Program-made: the position numbers and the translations under genes
In this document: positions 6,172 through 17,236 of the stretch, piece by piece
Numbering within the stretch: position 1 is the stretch's first letter
Layout of the letters: every line of letters starts with the position of its first letter
Notes under the pieces: generated by a model
The model's database searches: none
Told to the model about the DNA's origin: nothing
Seen by the model: only the letters and a program-made list of their open reading frames with translations
NCBI RefSeq assembly: GCF_005960665.1
Contig: NZ_CP040676.1
Span: 1,622,501-1,686,500 of the forward strand
Length of the DNA stretch: 64,000 bases
DNA from: Exiguobacterium mexicanum
GTDB lineage: Bacteria > Bacillota > Bacilli > Exiguobacteriales > Exiguobacteriaceae
Direction of reading: 5' to 3'

Positions 6172-8123
6172 CATTGTGAATCTTTTGCTTGTGCGTAAGT
6201 CACCGTATCCGTGCGAACGACTTCGCCGTCGACTTCAATCGTCGCGGTTCCGACTTCGTCCGGTGCGATGACGAGCGTATACGAGTAAGTCGTCGTCTCC
6301 GTTATCTTATCACGCAACACCTCGACTTCGCCACGGGCGTCGACCGTCCGAATGACGACTTCGAGTGCCTCGGCTTCTTCGCCTTCAGCGGGCGGCTCGA
6401 TTTCGACGTTGACTTCCCGTTCAATCGAGACGTCCGTCGGTTCGACCCCTTGTGACACGATGACGGTCAGTTCCGTCCCCGGGTCGACTGCCGTACCGGC
6501 CGTCGGGAGTTGACGGATGATTTGATTCGCAGGAACGCTCGTTGAATACTCATCACGTTTGACGATTTTCAAGCTATTCTGTTCGGCATACGTCGTCGCT
6601 TCCTCGAACGTATAGCCCGCCAAGTTGGCGAGTTCGATTTTATTGCTGCCGGTCGAGACGACGAGCGTCACCGTCTCTTCAGATGGGACGACCTCGTTGC
6701 CTGGGGCGATCGATTGGGAGATGACATCCCCGCTATCGACCGTCTCGGATGCCTCCGACTGAATCTCGATATCCGTGAACTCAAGATCTTTGAGCGTCCG
6801 CTCGGCCGACGACTGGGACAGTCCTTCAACATCCGGCATCTCGACCGTCTCTTTTCCGGCCGAGACGACAATCGTCACGGTCGTCCCACGTTTCGGCTTC
6901 CGTCCGGCTTGCGGTGTCTGCGAGATGACGTCGCCAGCCGCGATGTTGTCACTCGCCCGTTCAGTTGCCTCGACGACAAAACCGGCCGTTTCGAGCTCGG
7001 TCGTCGCCTCGTCGCTCGTCATGCCGACGACGTCCGGGACGACGGCACGGGACATCTCATCGGCGATGACATATGCCCCGATTCCGCCGCCAATCAACAA
7101 GAAGAGGAGTAGGAGCCAAAGCCACCACTTCTTCTTCCGTTTCGGCTTCGGGTTCGCTGTCTCAGGTTCGCTCGGTGCGACCGGTTGTTCCGGTGTCTCT
7201 TTGACGTTCGGTTCGTCCGGGACGACCGGTGACATGACGAGCGTCTGATCGAATGCGTCCTGTTCTGTACTGAGGCGTTTCGGTTCGTTCGCACGTTCCG
7301 GGTCGAGCGCCGTCATGCAATCCTTCTTAAAGGCGGCGACCGATGTGTGACGGGCGCCCGGTGATTTCGCCAGCGCCTGCATGATGCAGTTCTCAAGCGC
7401 TTGCGGGATGTTCGGGTTCAAATCCATCGGTCGAATCGGGTCGTCTTGCAAATGTTGAAGTGCGACGGCGACTGGCGTCTCGCCGATGAACGGAACGCGT
7501 CCGGTCACGAGTTCATAGAGCACGGCACCGAGTGAATAAATATCTGACTTCTCATCGGCGAACTTTCCGCGCGCCTGTTCTGGAGAAAAGTAATGGACCG
7601 AGCCGAGCACTGACATCGTATGGGTCAGCGTCGCGTTCGACATGGCCACCGCAATCCCAAAGTCCGTCACTTTGACGTTGCCGCTCTGATCGATCATCAT
7701 GTTTTGTGGTTTGATGTCCCGATGAATGATTCGATTCGCATGGGCATGGTCGATGGCATCACAAATCTGTCCCATGATGCGAAGCGCCTCGTCGACAGAT
7801 ATGTACTCTTCTTGCAAATATTGTTTCAGCGTCATCCCGTCGACATGTTCCATGACGATGTAATAGATGTCGCGTTCGTCTCCGACGTCGTAAATGGCGA
7901 CGATATTCGGATGGTTCAGACTCGTCGCCGCATGGGCTTCTCGTTCAAACCGGCGTATAAATTGTTCATTATGCGAGAATTCAGATCGCAACACCTTGAT
8001 GGCGACGGTTCGGTTTAAAATCTCATCGTGAGCCCGGTAGACATTTGCCATGCCGCCGCTGCCGATTTGCTGTTCGATCCGATAACGATCGTTGATTCGT
8101 TCTCCACTTCGCATCGGATTCAT
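6171..8123 (-). CDS. prkC: Ser/Thr protein kinase PrkC with PASTA domains
   Basis: 650 residues. The kinase domain (about 14-275) has the glycine loop GSGGMANV (21-28), Lys43, HRDIKPQN (134-141), DFG (154-156) and an SPEQARG activation end. A TM helix at 333-354 is followed by three extracellular PASTA repeats (~362-424, 430-494, 498-560). A further ~85-residue beta-rich acidic tail (565-650) resembles the Ig-like end of other PrkC proteins. It senses muropeptide or lipid II and phosphorylates translation and cell-wall proteins. Its ATG overlaps the stp stop by four bases, pairing kinase and phosphatase. Confidence 0.97.
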   Translation of the reverse strand: MNPMRSGERINDRYRIEQQIGSGGMANVYRAHDEILNRTVAIKVLRSEFSHNEQFIRRFEREAHAATSLNHPNIVAIYDVGDERDIYYIVMEHVDGMTLKQYLQEEYISVDEALRIMGQICDAIDHAHANRIIHRDIKPQNMMIDQSGNVKVTDFGIAVAMSNATLTHTMSVLGSVHYFSPEQARGKFADEKSDIYSLGAVLYELVTGRVPFIGETPVAVALQHLQDDPIRPMDLNPNIPQALENCIMQALAKSPGARHTSVAAFKKDCMTALDPERANEPKRLSTEQDAFDQTLVMSPVVPDEPNVKETPEQPVAPSEPETANPKPKRKKKWWLWLLLLFLLIGGGIGAYVIADEMSRAVVPDVVGMTSDEATTELETAGFVVEATERASDNIAAGDVISQTPQAGRKPKRGTTVTIVVSAGKETVEMPDVEGLSQSSAERTLKDLEFTDIEIQSEASETVDSGDVISQSIAPGNEVVPSEETVTLVVSTGSNKIELANLAGYTFEEATTYAEQNSLKIVKRDEYSTSVPANQIIRQLPTAGTAVDPGTELTVIVSQGVEPTDVSIEREVNVEIEPPAEGEEAEALEVVIRTVDARGEVEVLRDKITETTTYSYTLVIAPDEVGTATIEVDGEVVRTDTVTYAQAKDSQ

Positions 8124-8854
8124 CCTCTCTTTCTATCTGTGAACTGGACGAGGGCAACAGTGATGTTGTCACTCCCACCCAAACGGTTGGCTCGATCGAT
8201 CAATTGATCCGCCTTGACGTCCGCCGAGACGGGGCGTTCCAAGACTTGCTTGATCTCGTCATCGGTCAAATGCGTCGTCAAGCCGTCCGTACAGATTAAA
8301 ATCGTGTCAAACTCGGGTTCGGCAAACACTTGCAGATCAGGTTCGACATGCTCTTTCGAGCCGATCGCACGGGTGATGATATTACGTTTCGGGTGGACGC
8401 GTATCTCTTCCTCGGTCAACTCCCCGAGCTGCTTCAACACGTTCACGTAGGAATGGTCTTCTGTCAACTGCTGAAGTTTATCGTCACGCAAGGCATACAC
8501 ACGACTATCCCCAACGTGGACGATGACGATCGTCTCGTCGTGCCAGCAGACACCGGCGATCGTCGTCCCCATCATGAGCAGGTTCGCTTGTTTCGAGAAA
8601 TCGAGCACTTGCTCATTGGCCAGTTCCACGTTGTGGCGAAACCAATTCTCCATCTCCATCGGTGAGGCCGGAAGCGTCGGGAAGGCACGACGAAACTGCT
8701 CGATGACGAGCTGACTCGCGACCTCCCCGGCTTCATGCCCTCCCATACCGTCGGCCACGAGTGCGATCCCGGCGTGCTCGTCCCCTAAAATCAAGACGGC
8801 ATCCTCGTTTTGCGCTCTCACTTGCCCCCGGTCGGTTCGGTATGCTAATTCCAT
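8120..8854 (-). CDS. stp: PP2C-type Ser/Thr phosphatase Stp/PrpC
   Basis: 244 residues from the ATG at 8854, eight bases after the rlmN stop, with GAGGT and AGGAAG sites upstream. A longer reading from 8908 overlaps rlmN and lacks a ribosome site. PP2C metal motifs: RAQNEDA near the N-terminus, VADGMGGHEAGE, GDSRVY, ICTDGLTTHL and GGSDNITVALV. It reverses PrkC phosphorylation and is cytosolic. It couples to prkC by an ATGA overlap. Confidence 0.96.
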   Translation of the reverse strand: MELAYRTDRGQVRAQNEDAVLILGDEHAGIALVADGMGGHEAGEVASQLVIEQFRRAFPTLPASPMEMENWFRHNVELANEQVLDFSKQANLLMMGTTIAGVCWHDETIVIVHVGDSRVYALRDDKLQQLTEDHSYVNVLKQLGELTEEEIRVHPKRNIITRAIGSKEHVEPDLQVFAEPEFDTILICTDGLTTHLTDDEIKQVLERPVSADVKADQLIDRANRLGGSDNITVALVQFTDRKRG

Positions 8855-8862
8855 CTTCCTGA

Positions 8863-9948
8863 TTACCTCGTTTCTTGTTCGCGCTCCTTCGCTCGAAGCT
8901 GCCCACAAGCCGCATCGATATCCGAACCTTGTTCGCGACGAATCGTCACGTTCACTTTTCGGTCTTTGAGCACTTTTTCAAAGGCAAAAATTTGTTTACG
9001 TGGTGTGCGGACGTAGTCGCGCTCGAGCACGTGGTTGACTGGAATCAAGTTGACGTGACATTTGACGCCTTTCAACAAGTCCGCCAACTGATGGGCGTGT
9101 TCTTCCGTGTCGTTGACACCACCGAATAAACCGTATTCGAACGTGATGCGGCGACCACTCTTCTCTGTATAGTAGTTGACGGCTTCCATCAACTTATCCA
9201 AGTTGTAGGCTCGGTTGATCGGCATGAGACGAGTCCGAATCTCTGTCGTCGGCGCGTGAAGCGAAATGGCGAAGTTGATGCGCATCCCTTCATCGGCGAA
9301 CTTGTAAATCTTCGGTACAATCCCACTCGTCGACACGGTGATATGGCGTGAACCGATGTTCAAGCCGTCATCGTGGTTGACCGTGCGCAAGAAGCGCATC
9401 AATTCGTCGTAGTTATCGAACGGTTCGCCGATACCCATGACGACGATCGAGTCGACTCGCTCTCCGCTCTCGTCAAGCGCGCGTTGGACGTCGAGGACTT
9501 GCGCCGTGATTTCACCGGCTTCTAAGTTACGTTTCAAACCGCCGAGTGTCGAGGCACAGAACGTGCAACCAATCCGGCAGCCGACTTGTGTCGTGACACA
9601 GACCGAGTTGCCGTACTCGTGACGCATGAGCACGGTCTCGATCGAATAACCGTCTTGAAGCTCGAACAAGAACTTGATCGTGCCGTCCTGTGATTCTTGA
9701 CGGACGAGTTCTTTCAACGTCGTCAATTGGAACGCCGCGTCTAATTTCTCGCGGAGCGGTTTAGAGACGTTCGTCATATCGTCGAACGATGTCACACGCT
9801 TGACGTACATCCAGTCATATAACTGTTTCGCGCGGAACGATTTTTCTCCTGCTTCAATGAGCCACTGTTCGAGTTCTGAATACGTGAGGGAATAGAGTGA
9901 CGGCTTGGCACCGACCAATGGATTTTTTTCAACTGCTTTTGGATTCAT
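8863..9948 (-). CDS. rlmN: 23S rRNA (A2503-C2) / tRNA methyltransferase RlmN
   Basis: 361 residues. Radical-SAM cluster ligands C124, C128 and C131 (CRIGCTFC), the SAM motif MGIGEP (usually MGMGEP), and a C-terminal DIDAACGQL with the cysteine that resolves the covalent intermediate. It methylates A2503 of 23S rRNA and A37 of some tRNAs. It lies two bases after rsmB, as in B. subtilis where it is yloN. Confidence 0.97.
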   Translation of the reverse strand: MNPKAVEKNPLVGAKPSLYSLTYSELEQWLIEAGEKSFRAKQLYDWMYVKRVTSFDDMTNVSKPLREKLDAAFQLTTLKELVRQESQDGTIKFLFELQDGYSIETVLMRHEYGNSVCVTTQVGCRIGCTFCASTLGGLKRNLEAGEITAQVLDVQRALDESGERVDSIVVMGIGEPFDNYDELMRFLRTVNHDDGLNIGSRHITVSTSGIVPKIYKFADEGMRINFAISLHAPTTEIRTRLMPINRAYNLDKLMEAVNYYTEKSGRRITFEYGLFGGVNDTEEHAHQLADLLKGVKCHVNLIPVNHVLERDYVRTPRKQIFAFEKVLKDRKVNVTIRREQGSDIDAACGQLRAKEREQETR

Positions 9949-9950
9949 GT

Positions 9951-11279
9951 TTATACCTCTTTCTTGAATGCGGCGATATAGAAACCGTCCGTCCCGAACG
10001 TCGTCGGGAGTAATTTGAGTTCAGCGCGGTCCGATGACACCATCGGGCGCAATACTTGGGGAAGACGGTCCTGGAGTGTCTCATCCCACGTCAATCCGTT
10101 CGACAAAATGTAATCGGCCTGCTGCTCATTCTCAGACGGGTCGATCGTACATGTCGAGTACACTAGCGTACCACCTCGTTTGAGGAGTGGCAAGACGGCG
10201 TCGATGATTTCACGCTGGACTTTCGGCAGTCCGGCGAGAGCAGATTTGTCTTTTGTCCATTTGATATCGGGCTTGCGGCGGATGACGCCGAGTCCTGAAC
10301 ATGGGACATCGAGCAAAATCCGATCGAAGCTCTCCGGTTCAAACTTGTCACCGGCCTGACGGGCATCGAGGGCAAGTGCGGTCACTCCATCGATATGCAG
10401 ACGCTTCGCTTGTCGTTCAATCAACTTCGCTTTATGCGGATGCAAGTCGAGCGCGACGAGCGTTCCGCCGTCCATGCGTTCGGCCGTATGCATCGCTTTC
10501 CCGCCCGGGGCGGCACAAGCGTCGAGCACGCGTTCTGTCTTCGCGGCTTGAAGCGCATCGGCGACGATCATCGAGCTCTCATCTTGAATCGACAACAAGC
10601 CCATGTCGATGAACGCCGTCGCATGAACGTTTCCGGACTCGATGACGAGCCCGTCCGCTGACAGTTCCGAACGTGTGGCGACGACATCGACTTCAGCGAG
10701 CCGTTCAATCATCTCGTCAACGGTGACACGTTGGCGGTTGACCCGGACCGTGACCGGCGCCGGTTCGTTATTCAATTTGCACATCGCCTCGGTCGCTTCG
10801 ACACCATACGTCTCCACCCATTCGGCGACGAGCCAATCAGGATGGCTATGTTCGATGGCAATTCGTTCAGCGTCTGGCAGCTTGCTCAAATCCGGGAACC
10901 CATCCCGGACGACGTTGCGCAACACGCCATTGACGAACTTGCCGGTTCCCGAATGGCCCCGTTTTTTCGCGATTTCAACCGCTTCATGCAACACGGCCCG
11001 ATCCGGGATCTTGTCGAGATAAAACAGTTGATAGACGCTCATCCGCAAGAGCGGCAAGACAAATTTGTCCAATTTTTTCGGGTTTTGGACCCGCTTCTCT
11101 AAAATATAATCGAGCGTCCGTTTCCGACCGAGCGTCCCGTAGACGAGCTCCGTGTAGAGGCCGACGTCTTTCGTCGCTAATTTTTTTTGTTTCAATAGGT
11201 CGTTGACCGCAATCGTCGAATAGGCGCCGCCTTGTTCGATTTTGATTAGCGTATCAAGCGCTGCAACTCGTACGTTCAT
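9951..11279 (-). CDS. rsmB: 16S rRNA (C967-C5)-methyltransferase RsmB
   Basis: 442 residues. The N-terminal NusB-like domain (1-~140) is followed by the RsmB/NOP methyltransferase: SAM motif DACAAPGGK (253-261), DVPCSG (324-329) and the catalytic Cys377 in STCT. The start follows the def-fmt stop by one base, with a weak ribosome site inside the upstream gene, so coupling is likely. Confidence 0.97.
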   Translation of the reverse strand: MNVRVAALDTLIKIEQGGAYSTIAVNDLLKQKKLATKDVGLYTELVYGTLGRKRTLDYILEKRVQNPKKLDKFVLPLLRMSVYQLFYLDKIPDRAVLHEAVEIAKKRGHSGTGKFVNGVLRNVVRDGFPDLSKLPDAERIAIEHSHPDWLVAEWVETYGVEATEAMCKLNNEPAPVTVRVNRQRVTVDEMIERLAEVDVVATRSELSADGLVIESGNVHATAFIDMGLLSIQDESSMIVADALQAAKTERVLDACAAPGGKAMHTAERMDGGTLVALDLHPHKAKLIERQAKRLHIDGVTALALDARQAGDKFEPESFDRILLDVPCSGLGVIRRKPDIKWTKDKSALAGLPKVQREIIDAVLPLLKRGGTLVYSTCTIDPSENEQQADYILSNGLTWDETLQDRLPQVLRPMVSSDRAELKLLPTTFGTDGFYIAAFKKEV

Positions 11280-11280
11280 A

Positions 11281-12666
11281 TTATCCTCCTAGTCGATCGC
11301 CGACTTGTAACTTTTGGCCGGCCCCACGCATAAATGTGGCCCCGTCCATTCGTTTTTTACCAGATGGTTGCAAATCGATCACTTTGATAGCGACCGCGTC
11401 ACCTGTCGCGACGACAAACCCATCCTCTTCAAGCCGTACAATCGTTCCCGGTTCACCCGTCCCTGACGTCTTCGACCCGAAGAACAGTTTGACCCGTTCA
11501 CCCGCAATCGTCGTATACGCCGTCGGGAACGGATTCATCCCTCTGATATGGTTATAAATGTCTGTGCCGGAACGGGTCCAGTCAATCTGTTCCCGCTCCC
11601 GGCTGATGTTCGGTGCGAACGTGACGTCACGCTCGTCCTGCGGCACGGCTTCAATCCAACCAGCAAGGAAAGCAGGAAGCGTCTTGATTAACAAGTCAGA
11701 CCCTGCGACCGCGAGCTTGTCGAACAACGTACCGACCGTGTCCAATTCTTCGATTGGTACGACCGTGTTGGCAATCATATCGCCGGCATCGAGCTTATCG
11801 ACCATGTACATGATCGTGACGCCCGTCTCTTTGTCCCCGTCGAGGATGGCTTGATGGATTGGAGCACCACCCCGATGTTTCGGCAAGAGCGAGGCATGGA
11901 CGTTGATGGCTCCATGTTTCGGCGCTTCTAACAGTTCGGTCGGAACAATTTGACCGTACGCCGCCGTCACAATCAAATCCGGTTCAAGTGCCAAGATGTC
12001 CGCATAATCGGTGCGCACCTTTTCAGGCTGTAACACCGGGATGTTGTGGCGCAGGGCACACTCTTTCACCGGCGTCGGTTTCAGTTCGCGTTTTCGTCCG
12101 ACCGGCTTGTCCGGTTGCGAGACGACACCTACGACATTGTATCCTTCTTCGAGCAAGCGCTCAAGTACGGATACGGCAAACGTCGGAGTGCCCATGAAGA
12201 CAATGCGTTGATCCGTCCCTTTTTCCGGCACGGCGAGTTTGTCCGTGAACAACACCCCGTCGAGATGATCGATCTCATGTTGAATCGCCCGGGCGAAGAA
12301 ACCGCTCGCCTTCACTTGTTGGGTGCGGCCCTTCAAATCTTGCGTCTTGACGACGATCGTCTCATGCCGTTCGACGAATCCGAACTCTCCCGGGATGCTC
12401 AAGCACCCTTCAAGGCCGACCTCGCTTCCCGACGTCTCGATGATCTCTGGATTGATCAACACGAGCGGTCCCGTCTCATCATCCGTATGGACGACGGCGA
12501 GCCGTTGATTCAAGTTGACCTGCGGGGCGGCAACGCCGACGCCGTCATATTCGTATATCGTGTCGAACAGTCGGTCGACCGTCTGACGCAACTTTTTATC
12601 AAATTTCGTCACCGGATCACACGTGACCCGTAAAATCTCATTTGGAATCTCTACTACTTTATACAT
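11281..12666 (-). CDS. Peptide deformylase / methionyl-tRNA formyltransferase fusion (Def-Fmt)
   Basis: 461 residues in one uninterrupted frame. Residues 1-~144 are peptide deformylase with motif 1 GVGVAAPQ (42-49), motif 2 EGCLS (86-90) and motif 3 QHEIDH (129-134). Residues ~151-461 are methionyl-tRNA formyltransferase: [25 protein letters not shown] with N255 and H257, DAGD with D296, and the C-terminal OB fold. One end adds formyl to Met-tRNA; the other removes it from new proteins. The ~15-residue tail that ends Bacillus Def is missing and the Fmt start is replaced by GGG. AGGTGG lies six bases before the ATG at 12666; the ATG at 12681 overlaps priA. Confidence 0.93.
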   Translation of the reverse strand: MYKVVEIPNEILRVTCDPVTKFDKKLRQTVDRLFDTIYEYDGVGVAAPQVNLNQRLAVVHTDDETGPLVLINPEIIETSGSEVGLEGCLSIPGEFGFVERHETIVVKTQDLKGRTQQVKASGFFARAIQHEIDHLDGVLFTDKLAVPEKGTDQRIVFMGTPTFAVSVLERLLEEGYNVVGVVSQPDKPVGRKRELKPTPVKECALRHNIPVLQPEKVRTDYADILALEPDLIVTAAYGQIVPTELLEAPKHGAINVHASLLPKHRGGAPIHQAILDGDKETGVTIMYMVDKLDAGDMIANTVVPIEELDTVGTLFDKLAVAGSDLLIKTLPAFLAGWIEAVPQDERDVTFAPNISREREQIDWTRSGTDIYNHIRGMNPFPTAYTTIAGERVKLFFGSKTSGTGEPGTIVRLEEDGFVVATGDAVAIKVIDLQPSGKKRMDGATFMRGAGQKLQVGDRLGG

Positions 12667-12677
12667 CTGGTTCCACC

Positions 12678-15002
12678 TCACATGAATACGTATGGGTTTA
12701 CGTCGATACTCAATTGATACTCTTTTTTACTGATCGCCTTCGCGCGTGCCTGTTGCAACGCGGCGAGGACCGGATATAGCGCCTCAGGATGTTTCGTTTT
12801 GATGAACAACTGATAGCGGAACAAGTTCTTTAGTTTAGACAACGGTGCCGGCATCGGTCCATTCAGCCGTGACTGGGCCACATGCGCCTCGACGAAATCA
12901 GAGGCGAACAGCTCGGCCTCGGCTTGGGCGACGAGCGGACTTTCGGCCGCGAACGTGACGAGCGTGACGTACCAATACGGTGGATGGTTGCCGACTTGGC
13001 GCAACTGCATCTCACGAGCGAAAAAGGATTCATAGTCGTGCTCGCTCGCCGTCTCGATGACGTAATGGTCGGGATTGTACGTCTGCACGTATGCCTCACC
13101 TGGTAGACTTCCTCGACCGGCCCGGCCCGCGACTTGGGTGACGAGCTGGAACGTGCGCTCGGTCGCCCGGAAATCGGGCATGCCGAGTGTCGCATCCGCC
13201 GCGAGCACCCCGACGAGCGTGACGTTCGGGAAGTCGAGTCCTTTGGCGATCATTTGGGTGCCGAGCAAAATGTCGGCCTCTCCATCCTCGAAGCGTTTCA
13301 ACAGTTGCTCGTGCGACCCTTTTCGGGACGTCGTGTCTTGGTCCATCCGGATGATCCGCGCCTCGGGGATGCGGTTCAACAGCTCGGTCTCGATCTTTTG
13401 CGTGCCGGTGCCGAACTGTTTGATTTTCTTGCTGTCACATGTCGGACATTTTGATGGCATCCCAATCTCATAGCCACAGTAGTGGCATTTGAGCCGGTCA
13501 CCATGTTGGTGATACGTCAAGTTGACGGCGCAGTGCGGACAAGTGAGTCCTTCCCCGCAGTCGCGGCACATGACGAACGTCGTGAAGCCACGACGGTTGA
13601 GCAAGATGACACACTGTTCTTTTTTGGCGATGCGGTCGTTGATAGCGACAAATAAATCTTCTGAGAACATCGTCGTGTTGCCTTTGGCGAGTTCGCGTCG
13701 CATATCGATAATATGGACCGGCGGCATCTCGCCCCCGTACCGTTCGCTGAGTTGCAGATAACGATAGACGCCTTTTTGGGCGCGGGCGTAAGACTCGAGT
13801 GACGGGGTCGCGCTACCAAGGACGACGGGACAACCGTGGTAACGGGCCCGCCAAATCGCAACGTCACGCGCATGATAGCGCGGGTTCTCTTCTTGCTTGT
13901 ACGTCGTCTCATGCTCTTCATCTAAGATGAGCAGGCCGATGTTCTCAAGCGGGGCGAAGATGGCCGAGCGTGCCCCGACGACGACATCGACTTCACGCCG
14001 CTTGATCTTCCGCCATTCATCATATTTTTCCCCTTGCGACAAAGCGCTATGAAGCACAGCGACCCGGTCGCCGAAACGGCGCTTGAACCGTTTCACCATC
14101 ATCGGCGTGAGCGAAATCTCCGGCACGAGCAAAATCGCCTGTTTGCCTTCATCGACGACTTGACCGATCGCTTCGAGATAGACTTCTGTCTTCCCGCTGC
14201 CGGTGACCCCATGCAGGAGCAACGTCTCCCCGGCTTCCGCGTCACGGATGGCATGAACGGCCGTCGCTTGACTCTCGTTCAATTGGACCGTCTCAACGAC
14301 CTGTTCGATCGTGGCATACGGGTCGCGATTCAGTTCGACCTCGGTCACTTTGACGGCACCGAGCGACTCCATTTTTTGCAGTTGGGCGCGCGATAGCCCG
14401 ATTTGACGTAACAACGACCAATACATGCGCGGTACGTCCTTTAGCAACTCAATCGCTTCTTGTTGTTTCTTCGCACGGGCCGGGATGACAGTCGCATCGA
14501 TGAGTTCGATGACGAGGTCCGTCTTGACCGTGCGTTTCTCTTTTAACACCGGCGCGAGCAAGATGTCCCCTTTTTTGGCGAGCGCCAAGATGATGGACTG
14601 CGTCTCTTTCGGGTACTCGGAAAGATGGGTACCGGTCCGGACGCCGTCCGGTAGCGTCTCGCCTTTAATCTCTTTGTCGTAGCTCACTTTCAGCGCCGCC
14701 GGCAGCATCGCGAGAAGCGCCGACGACCGGAAGCAGAGCGTCGTCTCTTTCACGTGTGTCGATAAGTCGAGCAACTCGTCCGTCAGAGATGATTCTTCAT
14801 CTAATAGGGCTTCAAGTGGCTTCAAGCCTTCACGCGTCCCTTCCGAGACACCCGTCACGATCCCGAGCAGGCGTCGTGAGCCGAACGGGACCGAGACGCG
14901 CATGCCCGGCTCGATCAATGTCTCGAACTGGGACGGGACCTCATAATCGAACGGACGGTCGATCGTGATGACCGGGGCGTCGACGTGGACGTGGGCGATC
15001 AT
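12678..15002 (-). CDS. priA: Primosomal replication restart helicase PriA
   Basis: 774 residues. The N-terminal 3' DNA-binding domain (1-~100), then a superfamily 2 helicase with Walker A GVTGSGKT (265-272), a DEEH box and two zinc sites (CRDC ... CPHC and CHYC ... CPTC). It reloads the replisome at stalled forks. Its first codon overlaps the coaBC end by four bases and its last three codons run into the def-fmt ribosome site. Confidence 0.97.
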   Translation of the reverse strand: MIAHVHVDAPVITIDRPFDYEVPSQFETLIEPGMRVSVPFGSRRLLGIVTGVSEGTREGLKPLEALLDEESSLTDELLDLSTHVKETTLCFRSSALLAMLPAALKVSYDKEIKGETLPDGVRTGTHLSEYPKETQSIILALAKKGDILLAPVLKEKRTVKTDLVIELIDATVIPARAKKQQEAIELLKDVPRMYWSLLRQIGLSRAQLQKMESLGAVKVTEVELNRDPYATIEQVVETVQLNESQATAVHAIRDAEAGETLLLHGVTGSGKTEVYLEAIGQVVDEGKQAILLVPEISLTPMMVKRFKRRFGDRVAVLHSALSQGEKYDEWRKIKRREVDVVVGARSAIFAPLENIGLLILDEEHETTYKQEENPRYHARDVAIWRARYHGCPVVLGSATPSLESYARAQKGVYRYLQLSERYGGEMPPVHIIDMRRELAKGNTTMFSEDLFVAINDRIAKKEQCVILLNRRGFTTFVMCRDCGEGLTCPHCAVNLTYHQHGDRLKCHYCGYEIGMPSKCPTCDSKKIKQFGTGTQKIETELLNRIPEARIIRMDQDTTSRKGSHEQLLKRFEDGEADILLGTQMIAKGLDFPNVTLVGVLAADATLGMPDFRATERTFQLVTQVAGRAGRGSLPGEAYVQTYNPDHYVIETASEHDYESFFAREMQLRQVGNHPPYWYVTLVTFAAESPLVAQAEAELFASDFVEAHVAQSRLNGPMPAPLSKLKNLFRYQLFIKTKHPEALYPVLAALQQARAKAISKKEYQLSIDVNPYVFM

Positions 15003-16189
15003 CGTAAATCTTCCTTAAAGTGGGTGAGCAACTCGACGGCGAGCTCGCGTTTGCTTTGACGAGGCAAGCGGACATGCGCCCCGTCCGCGCGGAACAACAT
15101 GACCTCGTTGTCGTCAGAGCGGAAGCCGATATCCGGCTGCGACACATCATTCGCGACGAGGTAGTCGACCCGCTTACGGGCGATTTTATCGCGTGCATGT
15201 TGCTCGAGGTTCTCCGTCTCGGCCGCAAAACCGACGAGGAGCTGATGCGTCTTCTTCTCACCGAGTGTCTTCAAGATATCGGTCGTCTCTTCAAGCTCGA
15301 TCGTCAACGGCCCGTGTACTTTTTTGTGTTTCTCGGTGTGGACCGTCTTCGGACGATAGTCGGCGACGGCTGCCGATTTGATGACGAGATCTTGGTCATC
15401 GAAGCGTGCGAGCACCGTCTCGAGCATATCTTTCCCGGATTCGACGGCGATGGCGGTCACACCGTCCGGTACGGGTATTTGCAGCGGACCATGGACGAGC
15501 GTGACAAAGGCACCCATATCGCGGGCCGCCTCGGCGAGCGCGACGCCCATCTTGCCTGACGAGTCGTTCGATAAGAAACGGACCGGGTCGATGCGTTCGA
15601 CCGTCGGCCCCGCCGTGATCAATACTTGCTTCCCGAGCAGATGTTTCGGGACGAACTGGCTCTCGATAATCCGGACGAGGTCTTCCGGTTCCGGCAGACG
15701 TCCCCCGCCGACCCAGCCGCAGGCGAGGTTGCCGACACCGGGCTCGATGATTTGATAACCGAACGTTTTGAGCGTTTCGATATTGCGGCGTGTGGCCGGA
15801 TGTTCGAGCATATTGACGTTCATCGCCGGTGAGACGATGACCGGGCATTTCGCCGCTAAAATCGAGGTCGTGATGAAGTCGTCGGCAATACCGGCCGCGA
15901 GTTTCGCGATCATGTTCGCCGTGGCAGGTGCGACGACGATCAAATCACTCGTGTCGACGACGTCGATGTGGGCGATTTTGGTCGGGTCGTGTTCCTCGAA
16001 CACGTCGGTGTATACCGGATTGCGGCTGAGCGCCTGAAACGTCGCTTTCCCGACGAACTCCTGGGCTGAGGCGGTCATCGCCACGCGCACGTTCGCACCG
16101 GCCTGGACGAGTTTCGAAGTGAGCGCGCACGCCTTATACGCCGCGATCCCGCCGCTCACACAAAGCAAGATATTCCGATCGTTCAACAT
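14999..16189 (-). CDS. coaBC: Bifunctional phosphopantothenoylcysteine decarboxylase / synthetase CoaBC
   Basis: 396 residues. CoaC part (1-~185): catalytic H74 in KIAHID, the PAMN motif (121-124) and C157 in GNLACGWVGGGRLPEP. CoaB part (~188-396): AGPTVERIDPVRFLSNDSSGKMG, the CTP-dependent ligase start. Together they turn phosphopantothenate into phosphopantetheine for coenzyme A. AGGGGGAG lies upstream of the ATG at 16189. Gene order rpoZ-coaBC-priA is that of Bacillus. Confidence 0.97.
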   Translation of the reverse strand: MLNDRNILLCVSGGIAAYKACALTSKLVQAGANVRVAMTASAQEFVGKATFQALSRNPVYTDVFEEHDPTKIAHIDVVDTSDLIVVAPATANMIAKLAAGIADDFITTSILAAKCPVIVSPAMNVNMLEHPATRRNIETLKTFGYQIIEPGVGNLACGWVGGGRLPEPEDLVRIIESQFVPKHLLGKQVLITAGPTVERIDPVRFLSNDSSGKMGVALAEAARDMGAFVTLVHGPLQIPVPDGVTAIAVESGKDMLETVLARFDDQDLVIKSAAVADYRPKTVHTEKHKKVHGPLTIELEETTDILKTLGEKKTHQLLVGFAAETENLEQHARDKIARKRVDYLVANDVSQPDIGFRSDDNEVMLFRADGAHVRLPRQSKRELAVELLTHFKEDLR

Positions 16190-16248
16190 TCACATTTCTC
16201 CCCCTTATAGACAATGAGACCCAAGTCGCATCCGACTTGGGTCACAAT

Positions 16249-16457
16249 TCATCCGTTGTTTTTTTCGTTCGTGATGATTGTCGTGTCACCCGAGAATATT
16301 TCTTCTAGCGCTTGACCGACCGGCTTATACGATTTTGGCACGACGATTTTCGCTGCTTTTCCGTCCTGGATTTGGCGGGCCCGCTTCGCGGCCACCGTCA
16401 CGATCGTGTATTTCGACGGGATGATACGTTGTAAGGCATCAATCGAAGGGTATAACA

Positions 16458-16458
<1 letters not shown>
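16249..16458 (-). CDS. rpoZ: RNA polymerase omega subunit
   Basis: 69 residues with [30 protein letters not shown], the characteristic omega N-terminus, and ALEEIFSG near the end. It helps assemble RNA polymerase. Its ATG shares one base with the gmk stop (TAATG), so translation is coupled. Confidence 0.97.
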
Positions 16459-17119
<661 letters not shown>

Positions 17120-17236
17120 ATAGCAGTCAATCAATTGTTCCGGCAAGAAGAAGTTCGGATTTCCTACTTCATCGTACCATATTTTCCATGAATCTGATAA
17201 CGTAGAGACAGAAAAAGAACAAAGGTGATGAGACTA

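Noticed and set aside
12195-12240. A separate start for fmt inside the fused frame
   Set aside because: No ATG, GTG or TTG with a ribosome site lies at the expected place; AAAGG precedes GGG-ACG, not a start codon. A frameshift error in the sequence cannot be excluded without reads.
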